Source: Pseudomonadota bacterium
GTDB taxonomy: Bacteria; Chloroflexota; UBA5177
Direction of reading: 5' to 3'
Assembly: GCA_021324655.1 (NCBI GenBank)
Contig: JAJPIP010000044.1
Coordinates: 1 to 64,000 of the forward strand
Length of the DNA: 64,000 nucleotides
A program made the position numbers and the translations under genes. Under the pieces are notes generated by a model. The model did not search any database. It was given only the letters and a program-made list of their open reading frames with translations, and was not told where the DNA came from. This document shows, one piece after another, positions 33,575-41,513 of the stretch. How positions within the stretch are numbered: position 1 is the stretch's first letter; every line of letters starts with the position of its first letter.

Positions 33575-34060
33575 ATGCGCGAGCCCCTTCGCTCGGATCC
33601 CTCTGCACGGACGCGGCGGCGCGCGTACCGATACCGGCGCCCGCACACCCCTCACTTTTATCTCGTCCTTGGGGGCCTCACCGGTGCCGTCCTCGTGTGT
33701 GTGCTGAATCTCGTGTCGTACGTCACAGGCAGCGTCTTGCTGGCGACTGTTACCTTCGGCGCCACGCTCTTCACTGCCTTGATGATCTTCCTCGCGTTTT
33801 TCTGGGGCTTTTACATGGTGAGTAGCGGCCTGAACCCGGAGCGCCGTATCGTGATCCTCCACGGAGCCGTCGGGATGCTGGCTCCGCTGTTCTACACGCT
33901 GAATATCGACGCGGCGCTCGACGGCGTGGGGACATCTCCGGTTGGTGCTCTCTCCCTCGGCACCAGCTTCGCTTGTCTGGGCCTGCTGATCGTGCAATTC
34001 TTGATGGGGAAGGCCGTGGTCAAAACGGAGCGACTCCGGGTGATCCGGCCCGAGGAGTGA
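33575..34060 (+). CDS. Four-helix membrane protein of the oxidase cluster
   Basis: A 161-aa integral membrane protein with a basic cytoplasmic N-terminus (RTRRRAYRYRR) and four hydrophobic helices at about 30-50, 55-78, 95-108 and 122-143. GGAGG lies 5 nt before the ATG, which follows the fusion gene by 1 bp; the next SCO1 gene starts 4 bp after its stop. Such tight spacing between two SCO1 genes points to a role in oxidase biogenesis or copper handling. I do not recognise a family, and no metal-binding motif is obvious. Confidence 0.75.
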   Translation: MREPLRSDPSARTRRRAYRYRRPHTPHFYLVLGGLTGAVLVCVLNLVSYVTGSVLLATVTFGATLFTALMIFLAFFWGFYMVSSGLNPERRIVILHGAVGMLAPLFYTLNIDAALDGVGTSPVGALSLGTSFACLGLLIVQFLMGKAVVKTERLRVIRPEE

Positions 34061-34064
34061 GCTG

Positions 34065-34631
34065 ATGCGCGTCGTATCGCTCGTGTTGGGTCTTGTCATG
34101 CTGACGGCGGGACCGGTGCTGGCCGCCGGTCGACCCTCCCTGCACGGCACCGAGGTTTTTCAGGTCGGCCAGCATCGCGCGCCCGATTTCACCCTCCGGG
34201 ATGTGAACGGGGGACGCCTGCATTTCGCCTCGTTACGGGGGCACGTGGTCGCCCTGACATTTCTCGATTCGCAGTGCCGGCAGCAATGCCCTCTGGTCGG
34301 ACGGGAGCTGGCCACGGCGCAGCGGCACCTTGGCGGCGGGCACTCGCCGCTGGTGATCGTGGTCGTGAGCGTGGCGCCCCGGCACGATACGCCCCGGAGT
34401 GTTCACCGTTTTATGCGTGACATGCGTATGACGGGCCGGTGGTACTGGCTGACCGGAACGCAGGAACAGCTGAACCGCGTTTGGGTGGAGTGGGGTATCG
34501 AGGTGGTCTCGACCGTGACGCACACGTCCGCGGTCTATCTGGTGGATCGACACGGCTGGGTTCGTGTGGCCGACGGCGATCTTATCATCCCCAGTCAACT
34601 GGTTGAGAGCGTTCGCGCTCTGCTCAACTGA
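34065..34631 (+). CDS. SCO1/SenC copper chaperone
   Basis: A 188-aa exported SCO protein with a signal peptide or anchor at residues 1-21. Copper ligands C71 and C75 (CRQQC followed by P) and H153 in THTSAVYLV are present. It is the second SCO domain in this cluster, after the SCO1-TlpA fusion, and probably acts in CuA assembly of subunit II or in the related cupredoxin subunit. A lone domain of normal length. The gene lies 150 bp upstream of subunit I, the longest gap in the cluster, which may contain an internal promoter. Confidence 0.9.
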   Translation: MRVVSLVLGLVMLTAGPVLAAGRPSLHGTEVFQVGQHRAPDFTLRDVNGGRLHFASLRGHVVALTFLDSQCRQQCPLVGRELATAQRHLGGGHSPLVIVVVSVAPRHDTPRSVHRFMRDMRMTGRWYWLTGTQEQLNRVWVEWGIEVVSTVTHTSAVYLVDRHGWVRVADGDLIIPSQLVESVRALLN

Positions 34632-34639
34632 GCACTGAT

Positions 34640-34691
34640 TGACGACGTCATCTGTTTACAACTTGACAGGACGTCAACCGAGGAAGATTAT
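34640..34691 (+). promoter_or_regulatory. Candidate internal promoter/operator upstream of subunit I
   Basis: A palindrome TGACG-A-CGTCA is at 34640-34650 and an inverted repeat TTGAC-AGGAC-GTCAA at 34663-34677. The latter begins with a -35-like TTGACA (34663-34668), followed 17 bp later by GATTAT (34686-34691), a weak -10. The TGACG/CGTCA halves suggest an operator. If this promoter is used, the short frame at 34690 would not be translated. Confidence 0.45.
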
Positions 34692-34776
34692 GAAATCAAG
34701 GATCAGTCCTAATCTGGGCAGTACGATTTCCCCTTTCGTGGAGTGGGCCGCTAGGCCGGACGGGGAGCGGAGGTAG
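34690..34776 (+). CDS. 28-codon leader-type ORF upstream of subunit I
   Basis: An ATG with GAGGAA upstream opens a 28-residue frame beginning MKSRISPNLGSTISPF and ending at a TAG five bases before the subunit I ATG. The ribosome site of subunit I (GGAGGT) lies inside its last codons. If transcribed from further upstream, its translation would influence initiation at ctaD. It has no recognisable peptide motif and could be chance. Confidence 0.35.
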   Translation: MKSRISPNLGSTISPFVEWAARPDGERR

Positions 34777-34781
34777 AGAGC

Positions 34782-36683
34782 ATGGCTGTCGCGACCGGTG
34801 TAATGCCCGCGAGGCGTTCGTGGCTCATGCGCCCGAACATGCTGTGGGCGTTTGTCCTGGGCATTGCCGCCTTTGTGTTCGTGGTCTGGGGGCTGGGGCA
34901 CGACGGCGGTCTGCTGCCGTCGTGGGGACTCGAGATCAACCAGATCATGTTCCTTGGCTACGGCGCGGCGATCCTTTTCTTCTTCATCGGCCTGGGAGTC
35001 TTCAATGAGCCGGTGAAGTGGCTTCTGGGTATTCCCATCTCCGAGGAAGAGGAACTGGAGCGTTACGGCGCCTACGGCGGGATCGACCGCTACTTTCGCT
35101 ACACGCTCGACCACAAGGTCATCGGCATCCAATACATGGTGACGATCCTGGCCGCCTTCTGTCTGGGTGGCTTCATCGCCATGCTGATTCGGACCGAGCT
35201 TCTCACGCCGAACGCGAGGTTCACCGATCCGGAGACGTATCTCTCCCTGGTCACCGAGCACAGCGTCATCATGCTGGTCATGGCCAGCAGCATCATCATT
35301 GGAAGTTTTGGCAACTACTTTATTCCGCTCTTCATCGGCTCGAAGCGCATGGCCTTTCCGCGCATTGAGGCGCTTTCCTTCTGGCTCTTCCTTCTCGCCA
35401 TCGTGATCATGCCGACCGCGCTGTTCTTCGGTGGGTCTCAGACAGGATGGACCGGGTATGCCCCGCTCGCCGACCAGATGCATGCCGGGCATGATGCGTA
35501 CATCACGACCTGGGCGCTGGCAGGGACGGCCAACACCCTGGTTGGGATCAACCTGGTGGCAACGATCTGGCTGATGCGCGCTCCCGGCATGACCTGGTCG
35601 CGCATGAACCTCACCTGCTGGTCGGTCCTGGTCGGCGCCATCCTTGACTGGTTGGCCATGCCGATCATGGTCGCGGTGCAGAGCATGGTGGGCTTCGACC
35701 GCGCCCTCCTGACCGGCCTTTTCGTCCCTGTCCAGGGAGGCAGCGCTTTCTTCTACGAAAACGTGTTCTGGACGTTCGGCCATCCCGAGGTGTACATCCT
35801 CGCCATTCCAGGCATGGGCATTGTCCTTGACATCCTGCCCGTCTTCACCCGCCGTCCGATCTACGCGTATCGCGCGGCGGTGGTCGGCATGCTGGGAATC
35901 GGGCTTCTGAGCTGGTTCGTCTGGCAGCATCACCTCTTTGTCAGCGGCCTCACGCCGGGCCTGCGTCCCTTCTTCATGTTCTCGACCGAGATGATCTCGT
36001 TCCCCACGGGACTCGTGTTCCTGGCGGCCCTTGGGACGCTGTACGGCGGTGCCATCCGTTTCAAGACGGCCATGTTGTTCGCGGTCGCGTTCTTCCCCGA
36101 CTTTCTCCTGGGCGGGTTCAGCGGCATCTTTGTGTCCGATGTTCCGAGTGATGTGCAGTTGCACGGATCCTACTGGGTCCAGGCGCATTTCCACTTCATC
36201 CTGATGGGGGCGACGCTCTTCGCGTTCTTTGCCGGGATCTACTTCTGGTTCCCCAAGTTCACGGGACGGCGCCTCAATGAGCGGCTCGGTCAAGTGCACT
36301 TCTGGTTGATGTGGATCGGCTTCAACGGCACCTTCATCACGCTGGCGATCGTCGGGATCATGGGGATGTCGCGGCGCTACGCGACGTACTTCCCTTACCT
36401 ACAGGGTGTCAATGTGACCGCGACCATCTTTGCCTACCTGCTCGGCATCTCAATCATTCCGTTCCTGTGGAACTTCATCTACTCATGGGGTTGGGGTGAG
36501 AAGGCGGAAGAGAATCCCTACCAATCACGCAGCCTGGAGTGGCAGGTCCCGACGCCGATACCGGTCGACAACTTCGAGGAGATCCCACTCGTGCTGAGCG
36601 GTCCATACGAGTACTGGAGCAACCAGCCCATGGCCATTCTCAAGCCCTCTGAGTCGGCCGGAACACCGGCCGCGGGCAACTAG
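34782..36683 (+). CDS. ctaD: Cytochrome c oxidase subunit I (heme-copper oxidase, A-like, unusual proton-channel residues)
   Basis: A 633-aa catalytic subunit that reduces O2 to water in the cytoplasmic membrane. All heme and CuB ligands are present: H160 in TEHSVIM, H334 in FGHPEVYI with cross-linked Y338, H383/H384 in WQHHLF, and H469/H471 in AHFHFI. E336 of GHPEVY is kept. Two features are unusual. Where A-type enzymes have the D-channel entry Asp (APDMAFPR), this one has R189 (SKRMAFPR), and the following Asn pair is IEAL. The K-channel Lys after PTG is V412. An extra about 105 residues with two hydrophobic helices precede the family's usual N-terminus. Proton pumping may therefore differ. 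Confidence 0.95.
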   Translation: MAVATGVMPARRSWLMRPNMLWAFVLGIAAFVFVVWGLGHDGGLLPSWGLEINQIMFLGYGAAILFFFIGLGVFNEPVKWLLGIPISEEEELERYGAYGGIDRYFRYTLDHKVIGIQYMVTILAAFCLGGFIAMLIRTELLTPNARFTDPETYLSLVTEHSVIMLVMASSIIIGSFGNYFIPLFIGSKRMAFPRIEALSFWLFLLAIVIMPTALFFGGSQTGWTGYAPLADQMHAGHDAYITTWALAGTANTLVGINLVATIWLMRAPGMTWSRMNLTCWSVLVGAILDWLAMPIMVAVQSMVGFDRALLTGLFVPVQGGSAFFYENVFWTFGHPEVYILAIPGMGIVLDILPVFTRRPIYAYRAAVVGMLGIGLLSWFVWQHHLFVSGLTPGLRPFFMFSTEMISFPTGLVFLAALGTLYGGAIRFKTAMLFAVAFFPDFLLGGFSGIFVSDVPSDVQLHGSYWVQAHFHFILMGATLFAFFAGIYFWFPKFTGRRLNERLGQVHFWLMWIGFNGTFITLAIVGIMGMSRRYATYFPYLQGVNVTATIFAYLLGISIIPFLWNFIYSWGWGEKAEENPYQSRSLEWQVPTPIPVDNFEEIPLVLSGPYEYWSNQPMAILKPSESAGTPAAGN

Positions 36684-36694
36684 GGAGGTTCGCT

Positions 36695-37327
36695 GTGGCA
36701 GAGAGCACGCAGTTTCACTCCGATGCGGCCGAGCAGGCATTCGCTCCGGTGCCGCGGTCTCTCGACGACCGCCTGACGCTGCTGTCGGTTCGCATGTTCT
36801 ACATCGCGGGGTCCTTCTTCTTTGCGTCCTTCTACTTTGGTCTGGTCTACCTCCAGATCATGAATCTCAACAACATGTGGCTACCGCACGGCATCGACCA
36901 TCCGCCGGCCTGGATCGGGGTATCGGAGGTGGTCCTCGTGCTGCTCGCCGGATCCGCCTACTTCGTCGGACAGTGGTTCGGCATGTACCGCGGCAATTTC
37001 AGCCTGCTCCGTTTGATGCTGTGGGTGGCAAGTCTGCTGACCGTCGTCGCGGTGATCATCCACATCTACGAGCTGCACAATCCGGGTTTCAGCCTGCAGG
37101 GCGGTGGGTACGTCAGCCTCTTCATCGCGATCGAGACCGTTTTCACCATCTTTCTGGTCGTGACGGCGCTGGTGTTGATCGGCGTCGCGATCCGCGCCCA
37201 GAAGGGGCTCTTCAGTCGAAATGGCATCGCGGTGGCAGGATTTGGCGAGTACTTCGGCTGGCTGGCCGGGGTGGCGCTCTTTAACTTTCTGGCGCTGTAC
37301 GTGCAGCCCTTCTTCCCGATCGCGTGA
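36695..37327 (+). CDS. ctaE: Cytochrome c oxidase subunit III-like
   Basis: A 210-aa membrane protein with about five helices, matching the short CyoC/CtaE type. It starts with GTG at 36695 after a GGGAGG site, 11 bp after subunit I. Family landmarks include RMFYIAGSFFFASFYFG near 33, IGVSEVVLVLLAGSAYF near 74 and EYFGWLAGVALFNFLALY at the end, although the canonical central Glu is not obvious. Subunit III stabilises subunit I and helps sustain proton uptake. Its stop overlaps the GTG start of ctaG by 4 bp. Confidence 0.85.
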   Translation: MAESTQFHSDAAEQAFAPVPRSLDDRLTLLSVRMFYIAGSFFFASFYFGLVYLQIMNLNNMWLPHGIDHPPAWIGVSEVVLVLLAGSAYFVGQWFGMYRGNFSLLRLMLWVASLLTVVAVIIHIYELHNPGFSLQGGGYVSLFIAIETVFTIFLVVTALVLIGVAIRAQKGLFSRNGIAVAGFGEYFGWLAGVALFNFLALYVQPFFPIA

Positions 37328-38232
37328 CGACCATGAACTGGCTGTTGCAGTGGTCGTTTGATCCGGGGATCGTGGCGGCGATTGCCCTCGCCGCCATCCT
37401 GTACTGGCGAGGACGTCGCCGTCTCAGCGATGTCCGGCGCGGCGTGCCGCTGGAGCGCTGGCGAGTCGCATCGTTCTACGCGGGGCTGGTCGTGGTCCTG
37501 CTGGCGCTGGAGTCACCCATCGACGTGCTCTCCGCGTACCTCTTCAGCTTCCACATGATCCAGCACTTGTTGCTCATCATGGTTGCTGCACCGTTGATTT
37601 TGATGGGTGATCCCGGCGTGACCATCATGCGTGGTGTCCCGCTCTCCCTGCGCCGATCAGTCCTCGGCTCGGGGGCGCGGCAGGGCTGGTTGCATCACCT
37701 GGGTCACTGGTTCGGCCGCCTCAATCACCCCGTCCCGGCGGCGGTGATCTTCCTGGTCGATCTGTATCTCTGGCACTGGAACTTCCTGTTCAACCTGACC
37801 CTTCAGAACGATGCGGTGCACGCGTTCGAGCACCTCTGCTTTCTGGGGACCGCCCTTCTCCTGTGGACACAGGTCATCGATCAGCGGGCTCTGCACCCCC
37901 GACTCGGCCACTTCCAGCGGGCGATCTTTACCGTCATTGTCGGCGGGCTCAGCAATCTGCTCGCGATGTACTTCGTCTTTTCAACGGTCCCGCTGTATAC
38001 CTACGCGCGGGTCATCAATCGTCCCTTTGGCATGACGGCGCTCGGCGACCAGCAACTGGCCGGAGGCATCATGTGGGTGCCTGTCCTCTTCCTCTTCGCC
38101 GGAGCCTTCGCGACGTTCATGTACCTGGGCCTGGGAGAAGATGCAGAGGCGGCTCCCCAGGCCGCGGTCGAGACACCGTATAGAGTCATACCCCGGCGGG
38201 CGCCGGGTGATGTGGGAGGTCGGCATGTCTAA
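37324..38232 (+). CDS. ctaG: CtaG-type (caa3) cytochrome oxidase assembly protein
   Basis: A 302-aa membrane protein of the caa3_CtaG family, with seven or so hydrophobic helices. Landmarks include FYAGLVVVLLALESPIDVLS, the FSFHMIQHLLLIMVAAPL segment with conserved His residues (about 78-84), and LYLWHWNFLFNLTLQ near 140. The family is needed to assemble the CuB or subunit II centre in Bacillus-type oxidases. GTG 37324 overlaps the subunit III stop; ATG 37333 is an alternative. Its end overlaps the start of the CuA-like cupredoxin gene by 8 bp. Confidence 0.9.
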   Translation: MTTMNWLLQWSFDPGIVAAIALAAILYWRGRRRLSDVRRGVPLERWRVASFYAGLVVVLLALESPIDVLSAYLFSFHMIQHLLLIMVAAPLILMGDPGVTIMRGVPLSLRRSVLGSGARQGWLHHLGHWFGRLNHPVPAAVIFLVDLYLWHWNFLFNLTLQNDAVHAFEHLCFLGTALLLWTQVIDQRALHPRLGHFQRAIFTVIVGGLSNLLAMYFVFSTVPLYTYARVINRPFGMTALGDQQLAGGIMWVPVLFLFAGAFATFMYLGLGEDAEAAPQAAVETPYRVIPRRAPGDVGGRHV

Positions 38233-38875
38233 CCGAGGCATCCTCGTGACAGCGTTGTTCACCGTCATCGGGATCATTCTCCTGGCTTTGATGACGTTCT
38301 GGGTCGGGTACCACGCGGCCTACAGTGCCAACCGGGCAGCGGCCGGAGCCGTCACCATCTCCACCAACAGCAGCGGGCAACCGGTGGCGCATATCTCGCT
38401 CAGCATTCAGCAAGAAGTTGGCGTGGGCCCCAACGCAGCATGGTTGGGCTATCAGACCCGGACGAATCCTCCGCACCCCGGAACCATCTTCACCGTGCCC
38501 GCGAACGCTCTCGTGACTATGGATATCCACAACTTCGACTCCACGACGGCACTGCGAAACTACTTCTTCACGAAGGTGCAGGGGACCATCGGCGGCGTCG
38601 AGTACGTGAATGGGAAGCGCATCACCGTCATGAATCCCGACGACCTCTCCCATACGTTCACTTTCCCGGCGGCCGGCGTGTCGGTGCCCATGATGGGGAT
38701 CCCGAACAATGCGCGGGCGGGGGCGTTCGAGGACATGCGCTTCAGCTTCCGTGCCCCCTCCAGGAAGGGCGTCTACCGCTGGCAGTGCATCGTGCCGTGT
38801 GGCTGGGGGACGTACGGCAACGGCGGACCGATGGGTGAGATCGGCTACATGAGCGGCCTGATCACGGTCAACTAG
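38225..38875 (+). CDS. Membrane-anchored CuA-like cupredoxin (oxidase subunit II-like)
   Basis: A 216-aa protein with one N-terminal helix (7-30) and an outward cupredoxin domain. It has H143 in DLSHTF and two Cys spaced as in CuA sites (C188 and C192 in CIVPC), with M203 as a possible further ligand. The His of the canonical Cx3CGxxHxxM loop is absent (GWGTYG instead), so it is not a standard CuA centre. It may carry a type 1 or altered copper site and serve as an extra electron entry subunit. GGGAGG lies 5 nt before ATG 38225. The true subunit II gene follows after 11 bp. Confidence 0.82.
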   Translation: MSNRGILVTALFTVIGIILLALMTFWVGYHAAYSANRAAAGAVTISTNSSGQPVAHISLSIQQEVGVGPNAAWLGYQTRTNPPHPGTIFTVPANALVTMDIHNFDSTTALRNYFFTKVQGTIGGVEYVNGKRITVMNPDDLSHTFTFPAAGVSVPMMGIPNNARAGAFEDMRFSFRAPSRKGVYRWQCIVPCGWGTYGNGGPMGEIGYMSGLITVN

Positions 38876-38886
38876 GAGGGACGCGC

Positions 38887-39816
38887 GTGAGACACGCCAT
38901 ACGTATTGCGATCATCTGGATTGTCGTCACCGCCATCCTGGAGGTTTTGATTGGGATCGTTCCCATCCCGTCGCCGGTGGGGTCGGATGAAGGTGAAGGA
39001 ATCCACCAGACCATCTACATGCTGTTCTACCTGGGCGCACCCATCTTTGCCTTTGTGTGGGTCGTGCTGCTGTATGGTTTGATCACCTATCGGGCGCGCG
39101 ATCCCCAAACCGAGACGGAACGGCCGCCGATGCCGGGATCGAATGCCCTGATCCTGCTCTGGGCCGGGATTACCTTCCTGATCGTTCTTTTCATGGCGGG
39201 TTGGGGGACGTTCACACTGCACGAGATCACGCAGCCGCCGTCGGTAGCTGCGGAGGGAAGCGCGGCCTCCACCCGCAGCCACCCCGGTGCTACCAACCAG
39301 AAACAGCCGGGAGGTCTGCCGGCAGGGTCGGTCTACACCAACGCTCGTCCGCTCATCGTTCAGGCCATCGGCCAGCAGTGGTTCTGGACATTCCGCTATC
39401 CGAGCTTCGGCGGAATGGAAACCAAGGAACTCGTGGTGCCGGTGGGTGTCCCCGTTCTCTTCCACATCACCTCGCTGGATGTCGTGCATAGCTTCTGGAT
39501 CTACGAGGAGGACGTCAAAGAGGACGCGGTCCCCGGACAGGACAACACCGCGTGGATGGTGGCGCGGTTCCCCATACATACCGAGGTCAACGGCAAGAAC
39601 TCGGCGTACTGCAACGAGCTGTGCGGTCTCTGGCACGGCTACATGGTAGCCAATGTGACCGTCGAGAAGTATTCGGCGTTCAAGAGTTGGGCTACGCACA
39701 TGGAGTCGTACGAGAAATCGACAGGTCTCCTGAAAAACTTGCCGTCCTACGCGCCGGTGTACTATCCGGCATCCAACGCGAACTTCCCGCCCGCGCCCCA
39801 GGATCAGTCACCGTAG
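38887..39816 (+). CDS. ctaC: Cytochrome c oxidase subunit II (CuA)
   Basis: A 309-aa subunit with two transmembrane helices (about 40-66 and 85-107) and an external cupredoxin domain. The CuA ligands are complete: H201 in VVHSFWI, and C242, C246, H250 and M253 in YCNELCGLWHGYM. QQWFWTFRYP near 163 is the usual electron-entry Trp region. There is no fused cytochrome c domain, so the electron donor must be a separate protein such as a cupredoxin or cytochrome c. It is preceded by a GGAGGGACGC ribosome site with a GTG start. Confidence 0.95.
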   Translation: MRHAIRIAIIWIVVTAILEVLIGIVPIPSPVGSDEGEGIHQTIYMLFYLGAPIFAFVWVVLLYGLITYRARDPQTETERPPMPGSNALILLWAGITFLIVLFMAGWGTFTLHEITQPPSVAAEGSAASTRSHPGATNQKQPGGLPAGSVYTNARPLIVQAIGQQWFWTFRYPSFGGMETKELVVPVGVPVLFHITSLDVVHSFWIYEEDVKEDAVPGQDNTAWMVARFPIHTEVNGKNSAYCNELCGLWHGYMVANVTVEKYSAFKSWATHMESYEKSTGLLKNLPSYAPVYYPASNANFPPAPQDQSP

Positions 39817-39817
39817 C

Positions 39818-39976
39818 ATGGTGGTTCTCCTCCTGACGGCTCTGCTCGTCCTGGTCGTGGGCGGGCTCATCCTCTATGGCGCCGTCGCCTACCGGCGTCA
39901 GGCGGCGGGGCGTGAGGTACTCTGGACTGGGATGGCCGCGCTCTTGTTGGTGCTGCTGTTCGCCTACGTGCGTTAG
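39818..39976 (+). CDS. 52-aa membrane peptide in the oxidase operon
   Basis: A short protein made of two hydrophobic helices (VVLLLTALLVLVVGGLIL and WTGMAALLLVLLFAYV) linked by the basic loop YRRQAAGRE. ATG 39818 comes 1 bp after the subunit II stop, and the CtaB ATG follows 5 bp after its stop, so it is embedded in the operon. Small accessory subunits (subunit IV or CcoQ-like) are common in oxidases; this could be one. It is too short for family assignment. Confidence 0.6.
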   Translation: MVVLLLTALLVLVVGGLILYGAVAYRRQAAGREVLWTGMAALLLVLLFAYVR

Positions 39977-39981
39977 AGGGG

Positions 39982-40908
39982 ATGGGTATGGTTGCGGGTG
40001 AAGTTGGCGCGGCAGAGATCGCTGTCCCGTCGCGGAGTGAGAAGATCTCGGCCTACGTCGCGGTGACCAAGCCACGCATTATGAGCTTGCTCCTGGTCAC
40101 CACCCTTGCCGCCCTCCTCATCGCCGCCCGTCAACATCCGCTCCCCACATTGACCCTCTGGCGAGTGCTGGTGGCCACGATCGGCGGCGGCGTTCTGGCT
40201 TCCGGCGGGGCCGCCGCTCTGAACTGCTATATCGATCGTGATATCGATGTGGTCATGGCACGCACCCGGCGGCGGGCGATTCCGACCGGGACTCTGTCCC
40301 CGCGCGAGGTGCTGATCTTCGGTCTGTCGTTGACCGCGTTGTCGGTGGTGGTTCTGCTGATCTTCACCAACCCGCTGGCGGCCGTTCTGGCCTTCCTGGG
40401 GAACTTCTACTACGTCGTCATTTACACGCTCTGGTTGAAGCGCAGCACCACCCAGAACATCGTGATCGGCGGCGTAGCCGGTGCCATCCCGCCGCTGGTG
40501 GGGTGGGCAGCGGTGACGGGCGGTCTGGCGCTCCCCGCCTTTCTCCTCTTCGTCATCATCACCTACTGGACGCCTGCCCATTTCTGGTCGCTGGCGCTGC
40601 TCGTGCGGGGCGATTACTCGCGTGCTCACGTGCCCATGCTGCCGTCGGTGACCAGCCAGACGCACGCGCGCTGGCAGATCCTGGTCTACGCGCTGCTCGT
40701 CGTCATCGCCTCTCTCCTGCTGGGCGCTGTCCACGCCATGGGCGCGATCTATATCGGCGGGGCGATCGTCCTCGGAGCGACCTTCCTGGGCTTTGCTGTG
40801 ACCCTGGCCGCCCGGGGGACGGCGCGCCTGGCTCGCCGCACGTTCCTCTTCTCCAATCTCTATCTGGCGGCTCTCTTTGCCGTCATGGTGATCGATCGCC
40901 TTGTCTGA
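39982..40908 (+). CDS. ctaB: Protoheme IX farnesyltransferase (heme O synthase)
   Basis: A 308-aa UbiA-superfamily prenyltransferase that adds farnesyl to heme B to make heme O for the oxidase. The first Asp-rich motif is NCYIDRDIDVVMART (about 77-91); the second is around the YWTPAHFWSLAL segment (near 194) typical of CtaB. Around nine helices are visible. No ctaA (heme A synthase) is in the window, so the oxidase may use heme O, or heme A may be made elsewhere. The C-terminus overlaps the next gene by 8 bp if that one starts at 40901. Confidence 0.94.
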   Translation: MGMVAGEVGAAEIAVPSRSEKISAYVAVTKPRIMSLLLVTTLAALLIAARQHPLPTLTLWRVLVATIGGGVLASGGAAALNCYIDRDIDVVMARTRRRAIPTGTLSPREVLIFGLSLTALSVVVLLIFTNPLAAVLAFLGNFYYVVIYTLWLKRSTTQNIVIGGVAGAIPPLVGWAAVTGGLALPAFLLFVIITYWTPAHFWSLALLVRGDYSRAHVPMLPSVTSQTHARWQILVYALLVVIASLLLGAVHAMGAIYIGGAIVLGATFLGFAVTLAARGTARLARRTFLFSNLYLAALFAVMVIDRLV

Positions 40909-41473
40909 GGGGGTGCTCCCCGCATCCCGGCCGGCCTCGCAGCGTCTGATCGCGGGGGCACTGATTCTGGTCACGGCTCTCATCGTGATCGGCCAGCTGG
41001 TGGCGGTGTTCGGCGCATTTCGGAGTGACAGCGGGGCCGTGCCCATCCCCTCTCACGGTTCCGTCAGCCGGCGGCTCGATGCGGTATTGATCGATGCGCT
41101 GGGACCGAGTGACCGCGGCGTTCGCCGCTTTCGTCTGGCGCCCCCGGTCCATCACGGCAACAGCTACAGCGTCTCCATCATCTGGTCCCTGAACAACGAC
41201 GTGGCGGAAGGAACCGTGGGAAACGGCGGCGCGGCCGATGTCTACAACATGCTGCATGACCTGGCGGTATCCGGGATACCGATTTCCTCGGTCCGCCTCA
41301 CCGGGACCTATCCCGTTGCCGGCCAGGAGCGCGTCGTGATGCAGCTCGCCGCCGGGCGAAAACTGCTGGCGCTCCTGAAGTCGGTGGGAAGCGATGGCCT
41401 CGATCCGCAGTCGGCCTGGCCGCTGGTGGATCGGATGTATGTCTATCCCCCCGTTCAGCCGACCGGAGAGTAA
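40901..41473 (+). CDS. Membrane-anchored protein at the end of the oxidase operon
   Basis: A 190-aa protein with one N-terminal helix (about 16-38) and an external domain of about 150 residues. The domain begins after GAFRSDS and includes NSYSVSIIWSLNNDVAEG and SSVRLTGTYPV, suggesting a small alpha/beta fold. No Cys or obvious metal ligand set is seen. The start is uncertain: TTG 40901 overlaps ctaB, and GTG 40913 is an alternative. Its position suggests a link with oxidase assembly or electron supply, but the family is not recognised. Confidence 0.65.
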   Translation: MSEGVLPASRPASQRLIAGALILVTALIVIGQLVAVFGAFRSDSGAVPIPSHGSVSRRLDAVLIDALGPSDRGVRRFRLAPPVHHGNSYSVSIIWSLNNDVAEGTVGNGGAADVYNMLHDLAVSGIPISSVRLTGTYPVAGQERVVMQLAAGRKLLALLKSVGSDGLDPQSAWPLVDRMYVYPPVQPTGE

Positions 41474-41513
41474 GTTCCTCCGCCGCAATTCCCGCAGATC
41501 TCCATGCATTGCG

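Noticed and set aside
34674-36299. 541-codon open frame on the minus strand
   Set aside because: Antisense to oxidase subunit I, highly charged and low-complexity; no motif and no ribosome site.
39973-41046. 357-codon open frame on the minus strand
   Set aside because: Antisense to ctaB; polar, repetitive sequence without motifs.
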